Shown here: positions 55,872 to 64,000 of the stretch, one piece after another
How positions within the stretch are numbered: position 1 is the stretch's first letter
Layout: each line of letters opens with the position of its first letter
NCBI GenBank assembly: GCA_900542985.1
Contig: UQPQ01000002.1
Location: 1 to 64,000 of the forward strand
Source of the DNA: an uncultured Bacteroides sp.
Lineage (GTDB): Bacteria; Bacteroidota; Bacteroidia; Bacteroidales; Bacteroidaceae
Length of the DNA stretch: 64,000 nucleotides
Direction: 5' to 3'
Notes under the pieces: model-generated
The model's database searches: none
What the model was told of the DNA's origin: nothing
Seen by the model: only the letters and a program-made list of their open reading frames with translations
Made by a program: the position numbers and the translations under genes

Positions 55872-55897
55872 AACACTACATCCATACAATTTTACAC

Positions 55898-55943
55898 AAA
55901 CCCTTTGTTTCTTTCTCTTATACAAAGAGAAGAACAAAGGGTT
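55898..55943 (+). terminator. gdhA terminator
   Basis: Long imperfect stem AAACCCTTTGTT / AACAAAGGGTTT with inner CTTTCTCTT / AAGAGAAG pairing, then TTCTTCTTTCC. Confidence 0.82.
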
Positions 55944-56083
55944 TTCTTCTTTCCATACCCGAGAAGAAAAAGTACCAATATATGCTATCATACAATAGGA
56001 TAGTATATTTATTCACACTCTTACAAAATATTATACAAGGCTAAATTTACTTATTACAAAGATGTTTATTAAAGTCTTTTATC

Positions 56084-56091
56084 TATCTTTG
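56084..56091 (+). promoter_or_regulatory. -7 promoter box for the PCMD/beta-barrel pair
   Basis: TATCTTTG, an exact TAnnTTTG match; the transcript would begin near 56098, about 30 bases before the ATG. Confidence 0.5.
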
Positions 56092-56127
56092 CAAGCCATA
56101 AAATTCTAATTTTTAATCAGATAAAAG

Positions 56128-57246
56128 ATGAAACTAACGCATGTATTTACAAGTATACTGCTCGTTATAGCCAGCACCTCGTGCATTCAAGACGAAGCTC
56201 TGAATGTAGAAGCTGCAATAGACGGATGTAGTGGAGCCAATATTCAATTGCTAAATATCAATGAAATAAGTCGGGAAATAGACATTTACGTATTCGACGG
56301 AGCCAACACTGCGGCTCAGGAGTTAAACTTCGAACTTCCCGAAGGAGCAAGTATCGTTCCTGATAAAAAAGAAGCCGGAGACAATCCTCCCTATTATGAT
56401 TTCAGTACGCAAACCCAGCGTAATTTTACCGTCACCTCAGAAGATGGTAACAATCATTCTACCTATACATTAAACATGTATAAAATCAAGTTGCCATTAG
56501 AATATTCTTTTGAAAACTTACGTGAAATCAATCCTTACCACATTCTCTATATTACAGACATCAACGGAATTATGCAGTGGGCCAGTGGTAATCCAGGATA
56601 CAAGTTATGCGGTATGGCTAAAAGTGCAGAAGATTATCCTACAGTACAGACCAGTGGAGGCAAAGAAGGAAAATGCATCACTCTTACCACACGAAGTACA
56701 GGTTCTTTTGGAAGCATGACCAAAATGCCTATAGCTGCCGGAAACCTCTTTGTGGGATCATTCGATGCAACCAATGCAGTTATTGCCCCTTTACAAGCAA
56801 CCCAGTTCGGATTTACCTTCACCCGTAAACCTATTCGTATGACCGGATATTACAAATATAAAGCAGGAGATGTATTTACGGATAAAGCCGGACAAGTTGT
56901 TAGTGGAAAAACTGATACCGGTGATATATATGCAGTATTATACGAAGCCCCTACGAGTGATTTTTCTTTAGACGGAGACTTGTTTACCCCCGGTAACGAA
57001 AAAGCACAACACATCGTAGCACTGGCACGTATAGAAAAAACCATAGAAACAGACCAATGGACCTCATTCGATCTGCCTTTCGAACCTCAGAACGGTAAAA
57101 CTATCGATGAAGACGGATTGAAAAACGGCAAATACAAACTCGCTGTAGTATTTTCCTCCAGCATACGTGGTGCTTACTTTGAAGGAGCAGTAGGAAGCCA
57201 GTTGCAAATTGATGAAGTGAAAATAGAATGTGAAGAAGAAAACTAA
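56128..57246 (+). CDS. PCMD-domain lipoprotein
   Basis: 372 aa. A signal peptide ends in a lipobox (ASTSC, Cys19). Residues 25-120 are an Ig-like domain of the kind that ends in a TVTSEDGNNHSTYTLNM pattern. The rest fits PCMD (PF13201, putative carbohydrate metabolism domain), with AAGNLFVGSF, FGFTFTRKPIRMTGYYKY and the final LQIDEVKIE. The fold is that of carbohydrate-binding jelly rolls, but the ligand is unknown. It is followed after 13 bases by a beta-barrel gene. A paralogue with the same domain is encoded at 60794-62404. Confidence 0.82.
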   Translation: MKLTHVFTSILLVIASTSCIQDEALNVEAAIDGCSGANIQLLNINEISREIDIYVFDGANTAAQELNFELPEGASIVPDKKEAGDNPPYYDFSTQTQRNFTVTSEDGNNHSTYTLNMYKIKLPLEYSFENLREINPYHILYITDINGIMQWASGNPGYKLCGMAKSAEDYPTVQTSGGKEGKCITLTTRSTGSFGSMTKMPIAAGNLFVGSFDATNAVIAPLQATQFGFTFTRKPIRMTGYYKYKAGDVFTDKAGQVVSGKTDTGDIYAVLYEAPTSDFSLDGDLFTPGNEKAQHIVALARIEKTIETDQWTSFDLPFEPQNGKTIDEDGLKNGKYKLAVVFSSSIRGAYFEGAVGSQLQIDEVKIECEEEN

Positions 57247-57259
57247 AAAATAAGCAAAA

Positions 57260-58054
57260 ATGAAAATAACAAAATATCTTTTCATTCTGACTGCCTTTAT
57301 AGCAGCAGGAATACAGTCGGTCTATGCCCAGTCGACAGATTCAGAACACAAAGGGCTGCTTTGGTCTTCTCTGCATGGATTAGATTATGAATTCAAAGCC
57401 GGAGTTAATATCGGAGGGACTTCTCCACTTCCTCTTCCACAAGAAATCAGAAGTCTTGACAGTTATTCCCCCGGATTGGCAATCACATTGGAGGGAAGCG
57501 CCACCAAGTGGATTGATGTCCAAAAGAAATGGGGAGTCAGCATAGGATTCCGTTTAGACAAAAAAGATATGACAACCGATGCTACTGTAAAAAACTATGG
57601 CATGGCTATTTTCAATGAAGTAGGTGGCAAGGTAGAAGGTTTATGGACCGGTGGAGTAAATACCAAAGTGAAAATGTCATTACTTACTTTTCCGATATTA
57701 GCCAGATATCAAATAAGCAAACGTTGGAAACTATCGGCAGGTCCCTATTTCTCTTATATGATGGATGGAGAATTCTCCGGTAATGTATACGAAGGTCATT
57801 TACGTACTCCCGATGCGACCGGAACACGCATCGACTTTCAAGGAGAAAATACAGCTACATACGATTTTTCCAATGAATTGAGAAAATTTCAATGGGGGCT
57901 CCAAGTTGGAGGAAGCTGGAATGCATACAGACATCTTACTGTACATGCCGACCTGACATGGGGACTGAATGATATGTTTAAAAAAGACTTCAATACTATT
58001 TCATTTGCAATGTATCCCATCTACCTTAACTTAGGATTTGGCTACGAATTCTAA
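57260..58054 (+). CDS. Outer membrane beta-barrel protein (PorT/OMP_b-brl-like)
   Basis: 264 aa. A signal peptide ends near VYAQS. The mature part has alternating strands such as YEFKAGVNIGGTSPLPLP, KWGVSIGFRLDKKDM, LTFPILARYQISKRWKLSAG and PYFSYMMDGEF, and ends YLNLGFGYEF with a terminal Phe, as for small outer-membrane barrels. The function is unknown. It is in one operon with the preceding PCMD lipoprotein, so the two may act together at the outer membrane. Confidence 0.82.
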   Translation: MKITKYLFILTAFIAAGIQSVYAQSTDSEHKGLLWSSLHGLDYEFKAGVNIGGTSPLPLPQEIRSLDSYSPGLAITLEGSATKWIDVQKKWGVSIGFRLDKKDMTTDATVKNYGMAIFNEVGGKVEGLWTGGVNTKVKMSLLTFPILARYQISKRWKLSAGPYFSYMMDGEFSGNVYEGHLRTPDATGTRIDFQGENTATYDFSNELRKFQWGLQVGGSWNAYRHLTVHADLTWGLNDMFKKDFNTISFAMYPIYLNLGFGYEF

Positions 58055-58066
58055 TAGGTATCCATC

Positions 58067-58134
58067 AAGCCTTCACACTTTTTTCCTGCAAATTATCAAT
58101 ACAACAGAAAGGAGAAAAGCATGAAGGCTTTTTC
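58067..58134 (+). terminator. Terminator of the PCMD/beta-barrel operon
   Basis: Outer stem AAGCCTTCA / TGAAGGCTT, extended by CTTTTTTCCTG against CAGAAAGGAGAAAAG, followed by TTTCATTCTTTT. Confidence 0.65.
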
Positions 58135-58139
58135 ATTCT

Positions 58140-58524
58140 TTTCTCCCTACCCTATCTATCTGAAATAATAATTCCGTAAGACACAAAAAACACTTTGTAA
58201 GAAAAACAAAGCCAATGCAAATGACAATAGAGCCTCAGCTTACAAGTATTCTCACCAGTCCTTACTTGTAAGTAGTGAACTCATCATTGGGAAAAATTCT
58301 ACTCCTTTCAAGAAAAAACTCCAGTACTCACTTGAAAGTACTGGCAATGAATGAGACAGGCCTCCTTTTTTATAGCAAAATTCTTTATTTCTGATATACT
58401 TTATCTATCCAAAGTTTACTATCAGGAACATCATCCAATTTATCTCCTTCATAACTTGAAAAATAATATAGTAAAACTTTATCTTATTACTCAATACGGA
58501 CAGCTTATGCCCCTTATTGAAAAA
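58140..58524. other. Intergenic region with clustered inverted repeats, no clear gene
   Basis: Contains CTTACAAGTA / TACTTGTAAG (58239-58272), CTTTCAAG / CTTGAAAG (about 58306-58337) and CCAGTACT / AGTACTGG (58321-58344). The motifs ACTTGTAAGTAGTG and ACTTGAAAGTACTG resemble each other. A 95-codon plus-strand frame at 58351-58638 runs into the opposing gene and looks like chance. Confidence 0.45.
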
Positions 58525-58559
58525 AATAAAGCGATACTGAATATCAGTATCGCTTTATT
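58525..58559 (-). terminator. Terminator of the DUF4925-like lipoprotein gene
   Basis: Perfect 16-bp stem AATAAAGCGATACTGA / TCAGTATCGCTTTATT with loop ATA; on the minus strand it is followed by TTTTTTC. It lies 20 bases past the stop. Confidence 0.9.
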
Positions 58560-58578
58560 CCTTAACATAAGAAGTTCA

Positions 58579-59568
58579 TTATTTCTTTGTCAAATCCAAA
58601 CCAATATTGAAGGTTTCAGTTTTACTCCAATAACCTGAAATAAGCTGCAACAATGCACTAGCTGTTTCTGCTTCCTCTGGAATTAAATTAGCAGCTACCA
58701 ATGCATCCCATACATACATCAAATCATTTTTCATCACAGGTGTTCCCCAATCATCAACTTCTTCAGTTTCACGAAGAGTCATCATAGAATCAAATGCTGA
58801 CTTATCTAAGTATAAATAGACCTTTCCGGCTTCTTCTTTCTTGTTCATCGGAATACCATTCAAAGCCCATCCCTGCAACTGTTTGATTGTTGCATCTGAT
58901 ACATTAGTCAAATCAATCTGAAACATACTTTTCAACATCGCCTTCAAAACAGAAGGTTCAGACATCAATACCTGATTGATAATTTCTTCCAAGCCGCTTA
59001 CATCCTGTCCTCCAAGCGATGCACCTAAGATATTAGCTATATTCAACTTCACCAAGAGTTTTCCGTTACTTTCACTCCAAGTCGCCAATCCTTCCGGTGA
59101 TGTAGTAAAGCCAGATACAGCCGCTAAAGAAGTAATTTCTGATTCTTTCGGAAAAGTCTGCATCAACATTCCCCCCATTGCCCAATTCATTAACTGATCA
59201 GTGCCCTTTAAAGTCGGCTTATCCACATAAGAGGCTATGATATTTCCATCCTCCTTTAATTCCACAGTATTTAAAACTTGAGGAAGAAGAGCAGCTCCCA
59301 TCATACGGAACATTCCTGAAGCTACTACTGTAAAAGCATCATTGGCTTCCCATTCTGCATACAAAGGACCTGATATCGGGAAATTTTTAATTGGATTCTC
59401 TCCTTCAGTTACAACAAAATCTTCTGTAGTATAATCAGCCAGTCCATAAGTTCCCACCAAAGGATTCACAGGATTAGGAGTATCTCCACCATTATCATCA
59501 CTACAAGAAGTAAACAATGTCACTGTACACAATACAGCAAGCATGTAATAAAACAAATTCTTTTTCAT
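58579..59568 (-). CDS. Lipoprotein of unknown function (DUF4925-like)
   Basis: 329 aa. The lipobox is FTSC (Cys22), followed by an acidic, Ser/Gly/Pro-rich linker SDDNGGDTPNPVNP that is typical of Bacteroidetes surface lipoproteins. The remainder (start VGTYGLADYTTEDF) looks like the DUF4925 family from memory, with a lipocalin-like first strand and an Asn/Leu-rich helical middle; I am not certain of the family. No catalytic motif is visible. It is divergent from an AraC regulator gene with 251 bases between, which may control it. Confidence 0.65.
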   Translation of the reverse strand: MKKNLFYYMLAVLCTVTLFTSCSDDNGGDTPNPVNPLVGTYGLADYTTEDFVVTEGENPIKNFPISGPLYAEWEANDAFTVVASGMFRMMGAALLPQVLNTVELKEDGNIIASYVDKPTLKGTDQLMNWAMGGMLMQTFPKESEITSLAAVSGFTTSPEGLATWSESNGKLLVKLNIANILGASLGGQDVSGLEEIINQVLMSEPSVLKAMLKSMFQIDLTNVSDATIKQLQGWALNGIPMNKKEEAGKVYLYLDKSAFDSMMTLRETEEVDDWGTPVMKNDLMYVWDALVAANLIPEEAETASALLQLISGYWSKTETFNIGLDLTKK

Positions 59569-59794
59569 CCTTATTATTTTCTAAACAGTTATTAATAAAA
59601 ACAGATACACTCGGTATTGTTTCTTAAAATCGGTTGCAAAGTAACCCACATTTCACAATACTCACAAGGTCTATTTATCTTATTTTTGTTCCATTTTTTA
59701 CCTTACAATGAGAATTTATTATATAAATCATTAATTTATATAGCTTATCCAGTATTCCAAGAGAAATAATTATAGTCAATATTTCAGAAAATTT

Positions 59795-59802
59795 TATCTT
59801 TG
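59795..59802 (+). promoter_or_regulatory. -7 promoter box for the AraC gene at 59820
   Basis: TATCTTTG, an exact TAnnTTTG match. The start would be near 59809, leaving a leader of only about 11 bases. Confidence 0.5.
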
Positions 59803-59819
59803 CAAAAAGAGAAAATAAA

Positions 59820-60668
59820 ATGGAAAAGGAACTGCCCAAAATAGAATTGCCAGAAGAATGGATTATTGGAACAGGAATCAGTAAGGAATTACTAAGTTTA
59901 TATACCAACTTTCCATGTCGGTTAAAATCGGAAATATTTGTACTTTGTATGGATGGGGAAATCGAAGCCTCTATCAACCTTAATCGGATAAAAGTACAAG
60001 CAAACGATTTTGTCACTATCATGCCTGGAAGTATCTTCCAGGTTCATAAAGTAGAAGGTAATCTGAAAATCTATTTCGGAGGATTTTCTTCGCAGTACAT
60101 TAACCAGGCGGCACTTACACGCTCAGCCTTAGATACATTATATATTACCTTAGGACGTCCTGTCATATCTCTCAAACCAAAGGGTGCCCAATTATTAGAA
60201 GATTATTTCTGCTTTTTAATCAAATTATACGAGTTCTTCAACGAAACGACCCGCAAACTGATTACTCCTCACCTTTATAACAACATCCATACTGGAATAG
60301 CGACAATATACCGTAACAAACCGGAAGAAGCTACCAGTAATATTTCCAAAAGCGAACAGCTCTGCAAAAGTTTTACGCAATTAGTAATGCAAAACTATAA
60401 TCAGGTTCGCAATGTATCTTGGTATGCAGAAAAATTGAACATTACTCACGCTCATCTCTGTACTACAGTGAAACAAGTTACAGGGAATACATGCATGGAA
60501 ATTATCTCAAGAATGGTAATTATGGATGCTAAATCACAGTTGAAGTCTACCAAGCTGTCAATACAGGAAATATCCGATTCTTTAAATTTTGCCAATATGT
60601 CCTTCTTTGGAAAATACTTCAAACGGTATGTCGGAATGAGTCCGTTAGAATATCGCAACAGTGAATAG
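59820..60668 (+). CDS. AraC family transcriptional regulator
   Basis: 282 aa. Residues about 30-100 form a cupin-type sensor (EIFVLCMDGEIEASINLNRI, DFVTIMPGSIFQVHKV). Residues about 185-280 form the AraC HTH pair (SWYAEKLNITHAHLCTTVKQ, then ISDSLNFANMSFFGKYFKRY, then GMSPLEYR). The cupin lacks an obvious metal-binding His cluster. It is flanked by the divergent DUF4925-like lipoprotein gene and the convergent PCMD operon, so its targets may be among these envelope genes. Confidence 0.9.
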   Translation: MEKELPKIELPEEWIIGTGISKELLSLYTNFPCRLKSEIFVLCMDGEIEASINLNRIKVQANDFVTIMPGSIFQVHKVEGNLKIYFGGFSSQYINQAALTRSALDTLYITLGRPVISLKPKGAQLLEDYFCFLIKLYEFFNETTRKLITPHLYNNIHTGIATIYRNKPEEATSNISKSEQLCKSFTQLVMQNYNQVRNVSWYAEKLNITHAHLCTTVKQVTGNTCMEIISRMVIMDAKSQLKSTKLSIQEISDSLNFANMSFFGKYFKRYVGMSPLEYRNSE

Positions 60669-60693
60669 CACAACTTACAAAAACATTATATAT

Positions 60694-60730
60694 ACAAAAA
60701 GAGTCCGAATAAAATCCGGACTCTTTTTGT
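60694..60730. terminator. Bidirectional terminator between the AraC gene and the PCMD operon
   Basis: Stem ACAAAAAGAGTCCG / CGGACTCTTTTTGT with a 9-base loop, between convergent genes. Confidence 0.9.
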
Positions 60731-60793
60731 AAAACACTTTATCGCTATTTCAATAAACTTTATAGAACATAAGTTTATCATATACGACAGATT

Positions 60794-62404
60794 CTACTGA
60801 TCATAATCATACTCCAAGCTGAATTCGTCTACCCACATGGTAGAACCGGCACCTCCAGTAAAATAATCTCCATATTTACTAGCCGAACAAACAATCAGCA
60901 AATATTTAGGTACACGGTCTGTATCACGATACTCCAATTCAATCTCGAACTCACGATACTCAGACATGGTTTCACTGCAATTCATTTCTCCGTAAGCAAT
61001 AATATGAGGATCTGTTTTCGTAAAATACTTCGAATTTTGTGGATTTGTACGTATCTCTACAGGTTCATCCCAATCTCCCAGTGAAACCCATATGATACAA
61101 GTATCCTGTTTGCCCTTTAAATCCTCATGAGCCTTATCGGCATATTTGATAATGGAACTTGTATATTTAAAATATCCTTTCAGCTTAGTAGGCCGCGCAG
61201 TAAACTCCCTTCCAAATCCTAATATACCATTTGTGCCGTCTGTTTCCTTATATTCACCCAAGAACAAGTTACCGGCAGCAAATTTACCGAAAGAACCAAG
61301 CCCTACAAACTTAGAACCTAACATGGCAGCCTGACCTCCCTGAGGCGCTCCGCTCCAAACATCAGAAGTAGGCTGAGTAATATTGTCATTAGCAGAAAGA
61401 GTTGTACTTCCCCAGTTTCCTGTATCCCAATAAGATATACCTCCTTCTTTCCAAGGACATATTACTTTTCCTTCCTTATGCCATTCGTCGAAGCCTAAGT
61501 TAGGAACTGTAGCAGCAATTCCAGTGGTAAACTTTGTTTCCTCTCCATACTCTTCTCCCGAGTAAGCTCTACAAACATAAGTAGTGGCAGCATCCAAATG
61601 AATCAGACGAGCTTTAAAGTTACCCCCCTCATGAGTTATGTCCGAACTGCTTACGCGAATCCAATCCTGCTCTCCATCCTTTTTATATTCACAGCCATTT
61701 TCTGCACCTTGACGTCCAAATCCGTTAACCCAAGCTACATTAGTCCAAGCATCTACACTATTGACCCCTACATTTATATCTGTAAGGTTTACATATAAAG
61801 TCCACTCTTCATCAATGAAATCACTATATTTCACCTGTACTTTAGCAGTTGCAAATGCTCCTTTGTTCTCCCACTGTAATTCAGGGAGTGCAGTTGTTCC
61901 ATTTTGTGTAGAGCCTTCCGGACCTAATTTCAATGCAGTCAATTGAATCGATTTCAGACCCTGTGCCCGAGGAATATTCACCGCAGCTTCCCTTTCTTCC
62001 GGATAAAAATAAGCTTGACCAATCTGACCATTTACAGTAAATACCCGTTCAATTGTCTGTTCGGCTACCACTGTCCAAATATAATCCTGATACAAGGACA
62101 AAGTTATATTCAACGGTTGGCTCAAATCAACAATCGATTCTGGTTCAATCGAAGCCTTTCCACCTTCTGTTACTTCCAAAGAGTGAATCTTTACTTTCTT
62201 TGGATTTACAGTTTCATTCAATTGTAGGGTTACTTTCCGTTCATCATTCGAAATTACTGCATTTCCCACTTGTCCTTCTACAGTCATATCGGTGATATAG
62301 AGTTTTACCGTAGGATAAGGAAAGTCATTTTTCAAACAAGCAGTGAGCAAACATACTATTAAACAAAGACAGACCCCTGCTATTTTATATATTATCTTCT
62401 TCAT
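60794..62404 (-). CDS. PCMD-domain lipoprotein with Ig-like and fibronectin-type modules
   Basis: 536 aa. The lipobox is LLTAC (Cys23). Two similar Ig-like repeats follow (residues about 35-115 and 118-210; each ends in a Trp-Thr-Val or Trp-Thr-Leu strand), then a fibronectin-III-like domain (about 215-292, TTYVCRAYSGEEYGEETKF), then PCMD (about 298-536) beginning VPNLGFDEWHKEGKVICPW and containing FAAGNLFLGEY, GFGREFTARPTKLKGYFKY and STMWVDEFSLEY. It is probably a surface glycan- or matrix-binding lipoprotein. It is co-transcribed with two beta-barrel genes upstream and shares its C-terminal domain with the protein at 56128-57246. Confidence 0.83.
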   Translation of the reverse strand: MKKIIYKIAGVCLCLIVCLLTACLKNDFPYPTVKLYITDMTVEGQVGNAVISNDERKVTLQLNETVNPKKVKIHSLEVTEGGKASIEPESIVDLSQPLNITLSLYQDYIWTVVAEQTIERVFTVNGQIGQAYFYPEEREAAVNIPRAQGLKSIQLTALKLGPEGSTQNGTTALPELQWENKGAFATAKVQVKYSDFIDEEWTLYVNLTDINVGVNSVDAWTNVAWVNGFGRQGAENGCEYKKDGEQDWIRVSSSDITHEGGNFKARLIHLDAATTYVCRAYSGEEYGEETKFTTGIAATVPNLGFDEWHKEGKVICPWKEGGISYWDTGNWGSTTLSANDNITQPTSDVWSGAPQGGQAAMLGSKFVGLGSFGKFAAGNLFLGEYKETDGTNGILGFGREFTARPTKLKGYFKYTSSIIKYADKAHEDLKGKQDTCIIWVSLGDWDEPVEIRTNPQNSKYFTKTDPHIIAYGEMNCSETMSEYREFEIELEYRDTDRVPKYLLIVCSASKYGDYFTGGAGSTMWVDEFSLEYDYDQ

Positions 62405-62408
62405 ATCA

Positions 62409-63290
62409 TCAGATGCATACGGTTAAACCGATATTGATATTCAACAAATTAATTTTAAAATTGGCTCCGCTGTTGGTTCGTTTACCAGTCTCTCCCGAAC
62501 TTTTCTTCTGTTTTTCCCAATTATAGGTAAAACCTGCCACCCCAAATGAAATTTCAGCTCCCACATTAGGCATAACAGAAATGGCAATACCCGGATTAAT
62601 ACCAAAGTGTAACTGATTGATGGTTGTATCCGTATATTTCAAGGTTTCATCAGCCCCACGAGAAAAACGTGAAGAACCGGTATTATACCCTATAGTAGTT
62701 TCATTGAATAAGCCAAATAATCCTTTTGGATCAATACCTATATACGAACGATGAAACAAATTAAAAGAATACAAATCTTCTGAATAATGAATATCTTTCA
62801 AAGAAACGTCCAAATCATCTATATTTAAAGCAAAATTATTGATTGCTCCAGACACTCTTGAATACCCCAGTTTTACTCCAATTATTGTATTATCTTTTAC
62901 CGCATAACCAATAAACGGATGCACACTCAATGTACGAAGATTCACATCAATGTCTTTTAACAAAGAAAACAAGACACGACTATTGTCAGCTTCAAAACTA
63001 AACACAGAGAAAGTAACACCACCAATCCATTTATTTTTAGGGATGAAACGGTAATTGGTAATACCACGATTATAACGTCCTACTGGCTTAGTATAAATAA
63101 TACGTGACGAATCGACTGGAGCTTTCAACTCAGAATTTGATACATATACGGTATCATGTACATGTATAAACTTATAGACAGTATCAGGATGAATTTTTAC
63201 AATCGAATCAGAAGCCACCTGAGCCATAACCCAGGAAGTTCCCAATAGAATAAATAATATCAAACTATATAAACGCAACAATATTACCAT
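62409..63290 (-). CDS. Outer membrane beta-barrel protein
   Basis: 293 aa. A signal peptide ends near WVMAQV. A polar, Val/His-rich stretch (TVYKFIHVHDTVYVS) precedes the barrel. Strand patterns KWIGGVTFSVFSFEAD, HPFIGYAVKDNTIIGVKLGY and the C-terminal FKINLLNINIGLTVCI match the next gene, of which it is a tandem paralogue. The function is unknown. It starts 2 bases after that gene and ends 4 bases before the PCMD gene. Confidence 0.8.
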   Translation of the reverse strand: MVILLRLYSLILFILLGTSWVMAQVASDSIVKIHPDTVYKFIHVHDTVYVSNSELKAPVDSSRIIYTKPVGRYNRGITNYRFIPKNKWIGGVTFSVFSFEADNSRVLFSLLKDIDVNLRTLSVHPFIGYAVKDNTIIGVKLGYSRVSGAINNFALNIDDLDVSLKDIHYSEDLYSFNLFHRSYIGIDPKGLFGLFNETTIGYNTGSSRFSRGADETLKYTDTTINQLHFGINPGIAISVMPNVGAEISFGVAGFTYNWEKQKKSSGETGKRTNSGANFKINLLNINIGLTVCI

Positions 63291-63292
63291 AA

Positions 63293-64000
63293 TTATAAGT
63301 AAAATGCAATTCCCAATCCTATTGAGAATATATTAATTTTAAAATTCGCAGAAGTAGACGATTGTTCTCCAGTTTCCACCTGATTAGTTGTCTGTCTCTT
63401 CTTACTTAAATTCACTCCCAATACTCCGACACTGACTTCCACCGCCGTATAATTATTGATAAATGCAACTAGCCCCGGACTAACTCCAAGTCCCATATCT
63501 ACAGAAGTAGAATAAGTTCCAGTAAGTTCCTCTCCACGTCCATTGGATACTTTAGACTGACTTCCTCCAACTTCCAACTGAGTTTCGCTAAACAATGCAA
63601 AACGTTTACTTTCTCCCAACGGAATATAGCTACGGAAAATAGCCATCGCTGAATACGAATGCTTAAGCTGATAGATATTATTCACATCAAACTGGTTTTC
63701 ATCATCCAGATTAATCTGAGTTTCATCCATACGAACAAGTGTACGTGAATAATTGAAACGAGCTCCCAACGCCATATTATCCTTCAGTGCATAAGCAAAC
63801 ATCGGACTTATCTTAAATTTATAACCATCCGAATTTACTCCTTCCACGACCAGAAAGTCATAATTACTTTCTGTATGCTCAGAATAAGAAACATTACTTC
63901 CTACAATCCATTGCCCCTTAGGTACAAACACTTTAGGGGGAAGTTTCTTCTGAGTATCCTGTGCGTGCATCTCTACGATGCCGCACATCAGACACAACAA
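63293..64000 (-). CDS. Outer membrane beta-barrel protein, start outside the window
   Basis: 235 residues are visible and the frame is open to the window edge; the first codons read here (TTG TTG TGT) are inside the signal peptide, which ends near EMHAQD. Shared segments with the neighbour are KGQWIVGSNVSYSEH, FAYALKDNMALGARFNYSR, FRSYIPLGESKRFALFSETQ and the final SANFKINIFSIGLGIAFYL. It is a small barrel of unknown function in the operon barrel-barrel-PCMD. Confidence 0.78.
   Translation of the reverse strand: MLCLMCGIVEMHAQDTQKKLPPKVFVPKGQWIVGSNVSYSEHTESNYDFLVVEGVNSDGYKFKISPMFAYALKDNMALGARFNYSRTLVRMDETQINLDDENQFDVNNIYQLKHSYSAMAIFRSYIPLGESKRFALFSETQLEVGGSQSKVSNGRGEELTGTYSTSVDMGLGVSPGLVAFINNYTAVEVSVGVLGVNLSKKRQTTNQVETGEQSSTSANFKINIFSIGLGIAFYL

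Overview
The window is chromosomal DNA from a member of the Bacteroidales, most like Bacteroides or Phocaeicola. The order is well supported and the genus is only a guess. Evidence: a SusC/SusD pair, a GH92 mannosidase, PCMD-domain lipoproteins, TPR-membrane-AraC regulators, many promoters with the Bacteroidetes -7 box TAnnTTTG, almost no Shine-Dalgarno sites, and a tmRNA whose tag ends in ENYALAA.

Layout. 1-3.3 kb: the 3' part of a GH92 alpha-mannosidase, convergent with a lipoprotein lactonase. 3.4-3.8 kb: ssrA (tmRNA). 3.8-12.56 kb: a four-gene block (membrane HTH regulator, TlpA-like thioredoxin lipoprotein, SusC, SusD) lying exactly between the 3' end of ssrA and a second, 21/23-identical copy of that 3' end, so probably a genomic island inserted at ssrA. 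12.9-18.7 kb: a sugar-use cluster (DUF5107-TPR protein, sugar:H+ symporter, divergent AraC regulator). 18.8-27.1 kb: an efflux operon (CusA-type RND fused to a TolC-like domain, adaptor, LytS/LytTR two-component pair) divergent from a CDF cation exporter.

27.3-33.3 kb: a complete biotin operon bioB-A-F-G-C-D with mostly overlapping genes. It has a ~450-nt leader holding an unusual ORF and an intrinsic-terminator-like hairpin just before bioB. 33.5-40.4 kb: a degenerate aspartokinase paralogue, mdh, a PAP2 phosphatase fused to a beta-barrel-like domain, and dnaG. 40.4-44.2 kb: an MBOAT/SGNH O-acylation module. 44.2-51.5 kb: an AcrAB-TolC-type pump operon that also carries an LpxA-like gene and a TetR gene. 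51.8-55.9 kb: maeB, a 59-aa membrane protein and gdhA. 56.1-64 kb: two sets of PCMD lipoprotein plus beta-barrel genes around an AraC regulator and a lipoprotein of unknown function; the last gene runs off the window.

Strongest leads: the ssrA-bounded SusCD island; the bioB leader as a candidate attenuation system; a dispersed repeat present twice (12.57-12.81 and 36.15-36.42 kb) built of a terminator hairpin plus codon-phased 21-nt units; and the aspartokinase-like protein that has lost its catalytic motifs. No rRNA, tRNA, CRISPR, transposase or integrase gene was seen.
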